Shown: positions 33,740-41,630 of the stretch, in pieces
Layout of the letters: each line of letters opens with the position of its first letter
Numbering within the stretch: the stretch's first letter is position 1
Source of the DNA: Bacillus_I endophytica_A
GTDB taxonomy: Bacteria; Bacillota; Bacilli; Bacillales; Bacillaceae_H
Direction of reading: 5' to 3'
Assembly (NCBI RefSeq): GCF_026790145.1
Contig: NZ_JALAMS010000003.1
Span: forward strand, 372,001-436,000
Length of the DNA: 64,000 nucleotides
The notes under the pieces: generated by a model
The model's database searches: none
What the model saw: the letters and a program-made list of their open reading frames with translations, nothing else
Told to the model about the DNA's origin: nothing
Position numbers and translations under genes: made by a program

Positions 33740-35239
33740 ATGTTTCACATTCAAAAGAGCGCAGATTTAACAAAAGCAACAGAAGCCCTTGTTGTTGGCG
33801 TCTTTAAACAAACAAAACCATTCGATGGCATTCTGGCTGACCTTGATGAACAGTTGGATATTCGCACTCTTATTAAAAGCGGAGATATTGAAGTAAGAAA
33901 TAAGGCTATTACAAAAATTCCAACGTTAGGGAAAGTAAATCCAAAAAGAATTTTCTTCGTTGGATTAGGAAGACCGAAAGAGATGACGGCTTCTTCTCTA
34001 AAAGAAGGATTTGGTGAACTTTTTCAACACATTCAAAAAAGTGGCATAGCAGAAGTATCAATTGCATTGTCTTCTTTTGAAACTGATGCAGTAAATGAAT
34101 ATATGTGTGCTTATGCATTGAGCGAAGCACTCCCGCTTTCAACGTATAAATTTAATGATTATAAACGTCGGTCGAATGAGCCTGCCAAACGTATTGAAAA
34201 AGTGACTCTTTTGACAGATGAAGATAACCAAGAGATAGAGAATATGGTTCGGACAGGATACATATATGGTAAGGCTACAAACTCAGCGCGCACGCTTGTG
34301 AATCTTCCTGGAAATATGCTTACTGCTACAGACCTTGCCCAATATGCAAGAGAACTTGGCGAAAAGTATGAATTTGGAGTGGAGATTCTTGAAAAAGAGG
34401 ATATGGAAAAGCTCGGTATGGGAGCACTTCTTGCTGTTAACAAAGGATCTGTTGAGCCACCAAAAATGATTGTTTTAAAATACCAAGGAAAAAAAGAGTG
34501 GAAAGACGTTATTGGCCTTGTAGGGAAAGGAATTACGTATGATACAGGAGGCTATTCTCTAAAGCCTCGCCAAAGCATGGTTGGCATGAAGACAGATATG
34601 GGGGGCGCAGCGTCTGTACTTGGAGCAATGGAAATTATCGGTGAGATCCGTCCAAACCAAAACGTAGTTGCTGTTATTCCTTCCACTGATAACATGGTAA
34701 GTGCGAGTGCGTTTAAGCCGGATGATGTAATTACAGCGATGAGTGGTAAAACAATTGAAGTATTAAATACAGATGCAGAAGGGCGCCTTGCTTTAGCAGA
34801 CGGTATTACGTATGCTAAGCATCATGGAGCAGAATATTTAATTGATGTTGCTACCCTCACTGGGGGAGTCATTGTTGCACTTGGAGAGGAAACAACAGGA
34901 GCAATGACAAACAATCAAAGGTGGTATGAAAAAGTAGCTGAAGCAAGTGTAGAAGCACAGGAAGATATGTGGCAGCTACCTATTTTTGAACGTGACAAGA
35001 AAAGAGTAAGAAATAGCGCGATAGCAGACTTGAATAACTCCCCTGGCCGTGAAGGTCATGCTATTATGGCAGGCACCTTCATTGGAGAATTTGCTGAAGA
35101 AACGCCATGGGTTCATTTAGATATAGCAGGTACTTCTGTTACGAAGAAATCCGGGTCACTTGGTCCGAGTGGTGCAACAGGAGTTATGGTGCGCACGCTT
35201 GCTGCTGCTGTAGAACGGTTTGATATTGAAACAAAATAA
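33740..35239 (+). CDS. pepA: Leucyl aminopeptidase (M17)
   Basis: A cytosolic dizinc aminopeptidase of 499 residues (YuiE in B. subtilis). The metal and catalytic motifs are present: VGKGITYDTGGYSLKP near residue 260 and the family signature NTDAEGRLALAD near 340. An N-terminal domain of about 160 residues has the usual macro-like fold. ATG 33740 follows AAAGGAGATGG. It is a single-gene unit with its own terminator. Confidence 0.95.
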   Translation: MFHIQKSADLTKATEALVVGVFKQTKPFDGILADLDEQLDIRTLIKSGDIEVRNKAITKIPTLGKVNPKRIFFVGLGRPKEMTASSLKEGFGELFQHIQKSGIAEVSIALSSFETDAVNEYMCAYALSEALPLSTYKFNDYKRRSNEPAKRIEKVTLLTDEDNQEIENMVRTGYIYGKATNSARTLVNLPGNMLTATDLAQYARELGEKYEFGVEILEKEDMEKLGMGALLAVNKGSVEPPKMIVLKYQGKKEWKDVIGLVGKGITYDTGGYSLKPRQSMVGMKTDMGGAASVLGAMEIIGEIRPNQNVVAVIPSTDNMVSASAFKPDDVITAMSGKTIEVLNTDAEGRLALADGITYAKHHGAEYLIDVATLTGGVIVALGEETTGAMTNNQRWYEKVAEASVEAQEDMWQLPIFERDKKRVRNSAIADLNNSPGREGHAIMAGTFIGEFAEETPWVHLDIAGTSVTKKSGSLGPSGATGVMVRTLAAAVERFDIETK

Positions 35240-35246
35240 AGAGATT

Positions 35247-35277
35247 TGAAGAGCCTTTTTACTTAAGGCTCTTTTTT
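35247..35277 (+). terminator. Terminator after pepA
   Basis: AAGAGCCTT / AAGGCTCTT hairpin with T run. Confidence 0.88.
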
Positions 35278-35328
35278 AAAAAGTAAGCACTGTAGAATAA
35301 TGGAATATATTAAATTTGTAGCATCCCA

Positions 35329-35356
35329 TTGACAACTTTATCTTTCGTATTATAAT
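35329..35356 (+). promoter_or_regulatory. SigA promoter of yuiF
   Basis: Perfect TTGACA (35329-35334) and TATAAT (35351-35356) with a 16-base spacer. Confidence 0.8.
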
Positions 35357-35417
35357 TAAGGATGTCTTTAGTGTTTTAGTAATTTATCACGATAAAGGAT
35401 TTTTGGAGGGTTTAACT

Positions 35418-36746
35418 ATGAATGCAGTTGTTGCTGCAGTCCTCATTATGCTTATTTTAAGTGCATTACGAGTTAATGTAACAATTGCTCTTATTGTTGG
35501 TGCATTTGCAGGAGGCATCATTGGCGGATTGGGTGTAGAAGAAACGATAAATGTATTTTCATCAGGATTAGGTGACAACGCAACAGTTGCGTTGAGTTAT
35601 GCAACACTTGGAGGATTTGCTCTTGCTTTAACAAAAACAGGTTTACCTGATGCAGTTGTAGATGGAACATTGAGAATTATCGGTAACTCGAATGATACTA
35701 AGAAGAAAGCATTCTCTAAAGTGCTAGTTGTCTTATTAATTCTAGTTATTTCTTGTTTTTCTCAAAATGTTATTCCTGTTCATATTGCTTTTATTCCAAT
35801 TTTAATTCCAGCTCTTTTGAAAGTTTTCAATGAGCTTCATCTTGATCGTCGTCTTATTGCTTGTGTTATGACTTTTGGATTAATCACCCCTTATATGTTT
35901 ATACCAGCAGGATTCGGTAAGATTTACCACGATATTCTTGCCAAGACAGTTACAGCTGGCGGACTAAAGGTAAACGTAGAAGACATTCCGGCTGCAATGG
36001 CGATTCCGGCTCTTGGTATGGTTGTTGGTTTGCTGATTGCTATCTTCGTTAGCTATCGAAAACCAAGAGAATATGACACTATTGAATATGTGGAAACAAA
36101 TGAAAAAGCTCAATATTCAAAACGTAGTTTAATTACGGCTGTTGTAGCTGTGTTAGCAGCACTTACTGTTCAGCTTTTAACACTAGATACAGAAGGTGCC
36201 ATGATTTTTGGAGCTATTACGGGAATCATTATTTTACTTATAAGTAGGGCAATGAATTTTAAAGAAGCAGATGAGCTTCTTACAAATGGAATGCGCATGA
36301 TGGCTTTTATTGGATTTGTTATCATTTCAGCAGCAGGTTTTGCCGCTGTAATGACAAAAACAGGAGATGTTGAATCTTTAGTTGCATATGCAGCAGATTT
36401 GATTGGTAATAACCAATCTCTTGGTGCCCTCCTGATGCTAATTGTTGGTTTGTTGGTTACAATGGGAATTGGTTCTTCCTTTTCAACCCTTCCAATTATT
36501 GCAGCTATTTTTGTTCCTCTCTGTGTTCAGCTTGGTTTTAGTCCGCTTGCCACTCTTGCTATTATTGGCACAGCTGGTGCTCTTGGTGATGCTGGTTCTC
36601 CAGCTTCAGATAGTACACTTGGACCAACATCAGGTCTAAACGTTGATGGACAGCATAATCACATTTGGGAAACTGTTATCCCAACATTTATTCATTATAA
36701 TATTCCTCTAATCATATTTGGTTGGATTGCCGCAATGGTTTTATAA
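35418..36746 (+). CDS. yuiF: Na+/H+ antiporter family permease YuiF
   Basis: A membrane transporter of 442 residues with about 11-12 hydrophobic segments. It matches the YuiF group of the Na+/H+ antiporter (NhaC-like) superfamily, with two inverted halves; AGGIIGGLGV in the first and GIGSSFSTLPIIAAIFVP in the second are typical glycine/serine re-entrant regions. Some relatives carry amino acids, so the substrate is not certain. ATG 35418 follows TTGGAGGG. It has its own promoter and terminator. Confidence 0.85.
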   Translation: MNAVVAAVLIMLILSALRVNVTIALIVGAFAGGIIGGLGVEETINVFSSGLGDNATVALSYATLGGFALALTKTGLPDAVVDGTLRIIGNSNDTKKKAFSKVLVVLLILVISCFSQNVIPVHIAFIPILIPALLKVFNELHLDRRLIACVMTFGLITPYMFIPAGFGKIYHDILAKTVTAGGLKVNVEDIPAAMAIPALGMVVGLLIAIFVSYRKPREYDTIEYVETNEKAQYSKRSLITAVVAVLAALTVQLLTLDTEGAMIFGAITGIIILLISRAMNFKEADELLTNGMRMMAFIGFVIISAAGFAAVMTKTGDVESLVAYAADLIGNNQSLGALLMLIVGLLVTMGIGSSFSTLPIIAAIFVPLCVQLGFSPLATLAIIGTAGALGDAGSPASDSTLGPTSGLNVDGQHNHIWETVIPTFIHYNIPLIIFGWIAAMVL

Positions 36747-36776
36747 ATGAAAACTACGGTTAGAATAAGTATATAA

Positions 36777-36806
36777 TAAAAAGCGACATCTCGATGTCGC
36801 TTTTTA
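36777..36806 (+). terminator. Terminator after yuiF
   Basis: AAAGCGACAT / ATGTCGCTTT hairpin with CTCG loop. Confidence 0.9.
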
Positions 36807-36839
36807 TTATGGAATTAACTATAGAAGGAGAGAAGATAC

Positions 36840-37433
36840 ATGTATTTTGGTAAGCCTAAAAAAATACACAATGCAAATATCCCTCCAGGGCAGCATGAAA
36901 CAACCCGCTTTCCTGTTCTTCATCATGGCAATGTTCCTTACTATCGCGATTTAGCAGAGTGGACTTTAACGATTGATGGGCTTGTCGATGAAAAGATGAC
37001 GTATACATATCAACAGCTTCTTGATATGCCTCAAACACGCTTGCAAAACGATATACACTGTGTGACTGGCTGGTCTAAGTTGAACAATATGTGGGAAGGT
37101 GTTACACCAAAGGACTTGTTCTCTTCTGTTAAAGTCAATGATTCTGCAAAATTTGTAATTTTGCATGCTGAGGAAGAGTTCTCAACAAATTTACCAATTC
37201 AAGACTTTCTGCATGAGAAAACCCTTCTAGCTCATTCTTATGAAGGAAAACCTCTTACACCTGAACATGGTTTTCCACTCCGAGCGGTTGTTTCACATCT
37301 TTATTTCTGGAAGAGCGCAAAATGGCTGCGGAGAATTGAATTTGTAGCAGAAGAGCAACTAGGTTTTTGGGAGAAAAATGGCTATCATCACTATGGAGAT
37401 CCATGGAAAGAAGAGCGATATAGCTGGTCATAG
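36840..37433 (+). CDS. yuiH: Molybdopterin-binding oxidoreductase YuiH
   Basis: A 197-residue protein of the sulfite-oxidase-like molybdopterin family, consisting of the cofactor domain only. The cysteine expected to bind molybdenum is in NDIHCVTGWS near residue 66, and the later ISHLYFWKSAKW-type segment (VVSHLYFWKSAKWLR) is typical of the group. No signal peptide is seen, so it is cytoplasmic. The substrate is unknown. Its stop overlaps that of the convergent yuzC. Confidence 0.9.
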   Translation: MYFGKPKKIHNANIPPGQHETTRFPVLHHGNVPYYRDLAEWTLTIDGLVDEKMTYTYQQLLDMPQTRLQNDIHCVTGWSKLNNMWEGVTPKDLFSSVKVNDSAKFVILHAEEEFSTNLPIQDFLHEKTLLAHSYEGKPLTPEHGFPLRAVVSHLYFWKSAKWLRRIEFVAEEQLGFWEKNGYHHYGDPWKEERYSWS

Positions 37434-37784
37434 TTCTGCCCATAAAAAAGAAAGTTGAAGCTGACAGCATTTTCTAGATAAGTCTACTAGCATGACAATC
37501 AGTCCATCAGGAGTAAAATGAAGGTCGAAATTAGAGTTTCTAATATACACTTGTAGCAGTCTTCTAACTCGCACTTTGTCTGACTTTTGAGCAGCCTGCA
37601 TGATAGAGGAAGCTAGCTCATTTGAAGAGTGGATAGCTTCTGTCATCATCTCAGCATCTTTTAGTAATCCTTTCATTGTTTGAGCAGAATTTTTAAATTG
37701 ATTAGGACGTACAGTAGGCAAGCTCTGAAATCGATAAAGGGGGGCATATGGGTTAGGCTGATATGTGTAAGGATAATAGTACAC
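37428..37784 (-). CDS. yuzC: Spore coat protein YuzC
   Basis: A 118-residue protein with a Tyr/Pro-rich start (MYYYPYTYQPNPYAPLYRFQ) followed by a helical part, the form of the inner spore coat protein YuzC of B. subtilis. The C-terminus has CCQLQL, perhaps for cross-linking. The start ATG is preceded by AAAGGAGGAATTTT. It is probably expressed late in sporulation; no clear SigK promoter was picked out. Confidence 0.78.
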   Translation of the reverse strand: MYYYPYTYQPNPYAPLYRFQSLPTVRPNQFKNSAQTMKGLLKDAEMMTEAIHSSNELASSIMQAAQKSDKVRVRRLLQVYIRNSNFDLHFTPDGLIVMLVDLSRKCCQLQLSFLWAEL

Positions 37785-37930
37785 TAAAATTCCTCCTTTT
37801 GAATGAAACTGTTCTGTAAACTACAATGTTCTAGACAGAAATTGTCACAAAAAAATGAACTCTTGTTAGTGTATGAAGGAAAAAAGTAATTTAGGCAAGA
37901 ACATCATAAAAAGAGGAGAGTATACAAATA

Positions 37931-37967
37931 ATAAAAAAGCTCCCTATCGTATAGATAGAGAGCTTGT
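37931..37967 (-). terminator. Terminator of yjlC-ndh
   Basis: Minus-strand hairpin AAGCTCTCTATC / GATAGGGAGCTT followed by a T run. Confidence 0.88.
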
Positions 37968-37972
37968 CTAAC

Positions 37973-39151
37973 TTAGTAAGCTAAGCTGAAAAGACCTTTA
38001 ATGTGAGTTAAGTAACGAACGTTACTTGCTTCTTTCATTAGAGAAGCAGGAAGCCCTTTAAGTGGAGTTGAGTTTGCTCCAATAGTTGCTACTGCATCTT
38101 TGCGGCCTAAGCTTGCAAGTGTACCAGAGTTAACTGGAGAGAATGTTTCAAGATCTTTGTTTTCTAAGAAAGCATAAAGGTTATAACCGATAAGCTCTCC
38201 CATTTGCCAAGCAATTTGAGCTGTTGGTGGGTATGGACGACCTTCTGGGCCAAATACAACCGCGCTGTCTCCAGCAACAAATACATCTTTGTGTGATGTT
38301 GATTGAAGGAAGTCGTTCACTGTTGCGCGACCACGGTTTACTTCAAGACCGCTTTCGCCAACAAGTGGGTTACCTTGAACTCCGCCTGTCCAAACAAAAG
38401 TGTTAGCAACAACTTTTTGACCGTCTTTAAGGTCAATAGTGTTACCTTCAACGTTTGTTACAGGAAGACCTGTTAAGAACTCAACGCCGCGAGCTTCTAA
38501 GCTAGAAGTTGCGCGTTCGATTAAGTGGTCCGGTAAAACAGGAAGGATTTTTGGACCTGCTTCAACAAGTTTAAGTTTTACTGCTTTAGGGTCAACACCG
38601 TATTTGCGAGTAAGTTTAGGCATGATGTCAGCTAATTCACCAACAAGTTCAACACCTGTTAAACCGCCACCGCCAATAAGGATTGTTGCGTCAGCTTCAT
38701 TTTTAGTTTTTGCATATTCTGCAATACGCTCTTCAACATGCTTGTAGATTTTATTAGCATCTGCAGCAGATTTTAGTACCATGCTGTTTTCTTCAAGTCC
38801 AGGGATACCAAAGTATGCTGTAACACTTCCTAAACCAACAACAAGAGCATCGTAAGTTAGGGTAGAACCGTCGCCTAGTTTGATTTCTTTATTGTCTACA
38901 GAGAAAGACTCAACTTCAGCGATTTTAAGATCGATATCAAGACCTTTAAAAAGCTTTGTTAGAGGCATAGCAACAGCTTGCTCAGATACGTTACCTGCTG
39001 CAAGTCTGTGTAGCTCTGTAATGATTTGGTGTGTAGGATATTTATTAATAACTGTTACTTCTGCTTCTGATTTACTAAAGTGTTTGCGAACATTTAAAGC
39101 TGCTAAAACTCCGCCATAACCAGCGCCTAGAATGACAATTTTTTTTGACAT
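37973..39151 (-). CDS. ndh: Type-II NADH dehydrogenase Ndh
   Basis: The main respiratory NADH:quinone oxidoreductase of Bacillus, bound to the inner face of the membrane. The 392-residue protein has FAD motif VILGAGYGGVLAAL, NAD motif ILIGGGGLTGVELVGEL near residue 160, and the quinone motif PYPPTAQIAWQMG near 315. The last residues (ASLMKEASNVRYLTHIKGLFSLAY) are the membrane-binding tail. It lies behind yjlC, as in B. subtilis, where Rex controls the pair; a Rex-like site is present at 39691. Confidence 0.95.
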   Translation of the reverse strand: MSKKIVILGAGYGGVLAALNVRKHFSKSEAEVTVINKYPTHQIITELHRLAAGNVSEQAVAMPLTKLFKGLDIDLKIAEVESFSVDNKEIKLGDGSTLTYDALVVGLGSVTAYFGIPGLEENSMVLKSAADANKIYKHVEERIAEYAKTKNEADATILIGGGGLTGVELVGELADIMPKLTRKYGVDPKAVKLKLVEAGPKILPVLPDHLIERATSSLEARGVEFLTGLPVTNVEGNTIDLKDGQKVVANTFVWTGGVQGNPLVGESGLEVNRGRATVNDFLQSTSHKDVFVAGDSAVVFGPEGRPYPPTAQIAWQMGELIGYNLYAFLENKDLETFSPVNSGTLASLGRKDAVATIGANSTPLKGLPASLMKEASNVRYLTHIKGLFSLAY

Positions 39152-39190
39152 GTTAGTTCCTCCGTTTTTACTAATTGAGTATGAAAAATA

Positions 39191-39631
39191 CTATTTGTTT
39201 TCGCGTTCAGCTGAAACTTGTAGATAAGCATTTACAAAACGGAATAGTTTTTGTGCTTGAGGGTCTTTCAGCATTTTCATTAAGCCAAAGATACCAATTA
39301 CTTCTTTGCTTTCGTCTGCACGATCTTTTGCCTCAATAGCAGTTGCTGCAAGGTTTTTAGCTGTGTGCACTACAGGCTCAGCAAGCTCTTGGATTGCTCC
39401 AACTGTGTCACTTTTTAGAACATCATCAGTTGCAACTGATTGTGCAAAGTCGTAAGACTTAGATAAGATGCTAACAAGCTCGGTTAACTTTGGAAGCTCC
39501 TCAACAAGTGTTGTTAGAGATTCTTGAACCTCAGGTTTTAATAGCTGATCGAGTACATCAAGTTGTTCTTGGCTAGCAGAAAATTTTGATCGTTCTTGAT
39601 CAGTTTTTGCTTGAGTGATTGTTTCTGACAT
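39191..39631 (-). CDS. yjlC: DUF1641 protein YjlC
   Basis: A 146-residue protein of the DUF1641 family, always next to ndh in Bacillus and also found with formate dehydrogenases. It is helical, with conserved PKLTELVSILSKSYDF and GIFGLMKMLKDPQAQK. The function is unknown; it may support a dehydrogenase. ATG 39631 follows AAAGGAG; the earlier in-frame ATG overlaps it. A 39-base gap separates it from ndh. Confidence 0.92.
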   Translation of the reverse strand: MSETITQAKTDQERSKFSASQEQLDVLDQLLKPEVQESLTTLVEELPKLTELVSILSKSYDFAQSVATDDVLKSDTVGAIQELAEPVVHTAKNLAATAIEAKDRADESKEVIGIFGLMKMLKDPQAQKLFRFVNAYLQVSAERENK

Positions 39632-39690
39632 ATCCAATTCTCCTTTACTTTTAAGCATTATGCTTGATTTTTAGACACCTACAAAAAAGT

Positions 39691-39708
39691 TTGTAAAATA
39701 GTGCACAA
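39691..39708. promoter_or_regulatory. Rex-binding site upstream of yjlC-ndh
   Basis: TTGTAAAATAGTGCACAA matches TTGTGAANNNNTTCACAA at 12 of 14 defined positions, 60 bases before the yjlC start. Rex control of yjlC-ndh is known in B. subtilis. Confidence 0.7.
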
Positions 39709-39907
39709 ACTTTTGCACAAGCATCTAGAGGTAGAAAGTGTAAAAAAAATACAGATTCAAACCTATCAAAAATTTTGAGATACATATAATAATGAACTTA
39801 AAACAAAAATAAAACAATTAATAGTGCTTCTAAACTTTTTAAATAAACTAGCCAAGAAATTCATGCAAGAAATACAGACCTTCACATTCCTGAGAAGGTC
39901 TAATACG

Positions 39908-39930
39908 TATACTATATATTATATAGTATA
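39908..39930. repeat. Perfect 23-bp AT-rich palindrome
   Basis: An odd-length palindrome, eleven bases each side of a central T, with arms TATACTATATA and TATATAGTATA. An imperfect second dyad (ACTTATATATTATAAAGT) follows at once. The gap 39709-40277 otherwise shows only AT-rich sequence and a short AGACCTTC...GAAGGTCT dyad near 39880. Confidence 0.6.
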
Positions 39931-40277
39931 ACTTATATATTATAAAGTATATTATGGAATAAACTTTTACCAAAGGTGGGAATCCCTTTGTAAGAGGATA
40001 GAACAATCTTTAAAATTTAGTTAGCTCTTCTACCTCATATTCTAGAATTCTTAAACAAACAAGCCGTTTTTCTCGTAAAGGTAGAATTAAGGGCGTTTAA
40101 CTATTATCATTTTACAAAAGAATGAATAGATTAACTAGTAAGAAAGCTAGAAAAGACCAAAAATTAAATTCTGAATATTTAGTTTCGTGTCAAAAAACTG
40201 ACATATAAAAGCAGTTGAGATGGTATAATAAAAATATATTGTCTAAAGAAGAAATATATTGAAGGGTGGGAGGAGTT

Positions 40278-40898
40278 ATGGGAAAAGAAAGTCAGCATCT
40301 TTTTATTGATTTTGAGTTCACAATGCCTGAACAAAAAGGGCGCCCGAAAGGTTTTTTTCCTGAGATTATTGAAGTTGGCATTGTAGTAGCGAGAAATTAC
40401 AAAGTTATTGACACATTTTCCTCTTATGTTCGCCCCCAGCATTTCCCCACATTAACTAACCGTTGTAAAACATTTTTAAGCATCGAACAGCAAAGCGTTG
40501 ATAGTGGTATAACACTTCAAGAGCTTGCAGACCTATTCAAAAATTATTGTAAAAACTATGAGACTACTGTTGTCACATGGGGAAATATGGATATGAAAGT
40601 ATTGCGACAAAATTGTCAGAAAGCCCGCATTCCTTTCACATTTAAAGGTGAACAAGTTGATTTATCGATGGAATATAAGAAATTCTTTGGAGATCGTAAT
40701 CAAACAGGTCTTTGGAAAGCCGTTGAAGCATATGGAAAAAAAGGAACAGGGACGCATCATCGTGCGTTGGATGATGCGATGACAACCTATAACATTTTCA
40801 AGCTTGTTGAAAAAGATAAAAGTTATTTATCAAGCCCTGCTAAAACAACCATTGGAGATCGAATCGACCTTTCCAAAGTATTAAATAAGTTTGCATAA
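40278..40898 (+). CDS. kapD: 3'-5' exonuclease-like sporulation inhibitor KapD
   Basis: A 206-residue protein of the DEDDh exonuclease family. The acidic residues are in FIDFEFTMPE (motif I), TWGNMDMKVL (motif II) and HHRALDDAMTT (motif III), so nuclease activity is possible. In B. subtilis KapD blocks the KinA route into sporulation. ATG 40278 follows GGGAGGAG; an in-frame GTG at 40266 is less likely. It is convergent with kapB. Confidence 0.92.
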   Translation: MGKESQHLFIDFEFTMPEQKGRPKGFFPEIIEVGIVVARNYKVIDTFSSYVRPQHFPTLTNRCKTFLSIEQQSVDSGITLQELADLFKNYCKNYETTVVTWGNMDMKVLRQNCQKARIPFTFKGEQVDLSMEYKKFFGDRNQTGLWKAVEAYGKKGTGTHHRALDDAMTTYNIFKLVEKDKSYLSSPAKTTIGDRIDLSKVLNKFA

Positions 40899-40931
40899 AG
40901 GCCAAGTCATTCAAAAAGTGATTTGGCTTTA
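40898..40931. terminator. Terminator between kapD and kapB
   Basis: AAAGGCCAAGTCA / TGATTTGGCTTT arms with an imperfect middle. Confidence 0.6.
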
Positions 40932-41318
40932 CGTTTGAGGAAAGTAGTCCTTTTCTAGGTTTTTGAGATGAACAAGACATTGTTGAGCAAATGAACTCTC
41001 ATTACCTTCATATTTCTCAATTTGAACAGAGAGCGCTTTTCTAAGTGACTCTTTATAATCAGGTACAGCTTCATCAAAAATATGAACCATTTTTTGGGGT
41101 ACATTCGTTTGTTCACGGTAAGCAAGAGTTCTGCGTTCATGAAAGAGCGCAACATCCGTTTGATTTGGGTTATGAAGGTCTCCTTGAGTAGGATGCTTTA
41201 AAACAGCTAAAACTCTTACAAGATAATGAGAAGGACGGATTTCAGTCACTTCTCCTACATACTTTCCTGTTTTATATAGGCCCGTCACAATAGAACCTAC
41301 TTCAATCTTCTCTTCCAT
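40929..41318 (-). CDS. kapB: Kinase-associated protein KapB
   Basis: A 129-residue protein matching KapB, which in B. subtilis is needed for the sporulation kinase KinB. The N-terminal SH3-like barrel (VGSIVTGLYKTGKYVGEVTEI) is followed by a helical part. Though often called a lipoprotein, no signal peptide or lipobox is visible here. kinB, normally in the same operon, is not adjacent. AGGAGG precedes the ATG. Confidence 0.88.
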   Translation of the reverse strand: MEEKIEVGSIVTGLYKTGKYVGEVTEIRPSHYLVRVLAVLKHPTQGDLHNPNQTDVALFHERRTLAYREQTNVPQKMVHIFDEAVPDYKESLRKALSVQIEKYEGNESSFAQQCLVHLKNLEKDYFPQT

Positions 41319-41414
41319 GCTATTTCCTCCTCTTAGATCTTCTTTATTTTTAGTATAAAGGAAAGGTTCACAAATTTCAGGTTAGAAGTCGAAAAACTGA
41401 GGAGTGTGAAAAAG

Positions 41415-41603
41415 ATGTTTGGGTTTGGTTTCTTTTTATATTTTCCTGAAGATAAGACAGAATATATTCCTGCATTCATTACGCTTATCTTATTTTTTTT
41501 AGCTGCTATTTGGACAATGAGCTTTATAAAGAAAATTTCTAAAAAGCAAGAAAGACAAGCAAAAGAGCTTGAGGAAAAAATTAAAAATACAACGAAAATG
41601 TGA
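41415..41603 (+). CDS. Small membrane protein of unknown function
   Basis: A 62-residue protein with one membrane segment (about residues 18-38), then a basic/acidic helix KKISKKQERQAKELEEKIKN likely to be a short coiled coil in the cytoplasm. ATG 41415 has GAGGAG about 10 bases upstream. I do not recognise a family. It lies between kapB and patB, its terminator shared with patB, so it is probably transcribed alone. Confidence 0.7.
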   Translation: MFGFGFFLYFPEDKTEYIPAFITLILFFLAAIWTMSFIKKISKKQERQAKELEEKIKNTTKM

Positions 41604-41630
41604 AAAAGCAGGCATTAGCCTGCTTTTCTA
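41604..41630. terminator. Terminator shared by the small membrane gene and patB
   Basis: AAAAGCAGGC / GCCTGCTTTT with ATTA loop. Confidence 0.85.

Noticed and set aside
40179..40442. Minus-strand frame opposite the kapD start
   Set aside because: It is antisense to a clear conserved gene and lacks a ribosome binding site.
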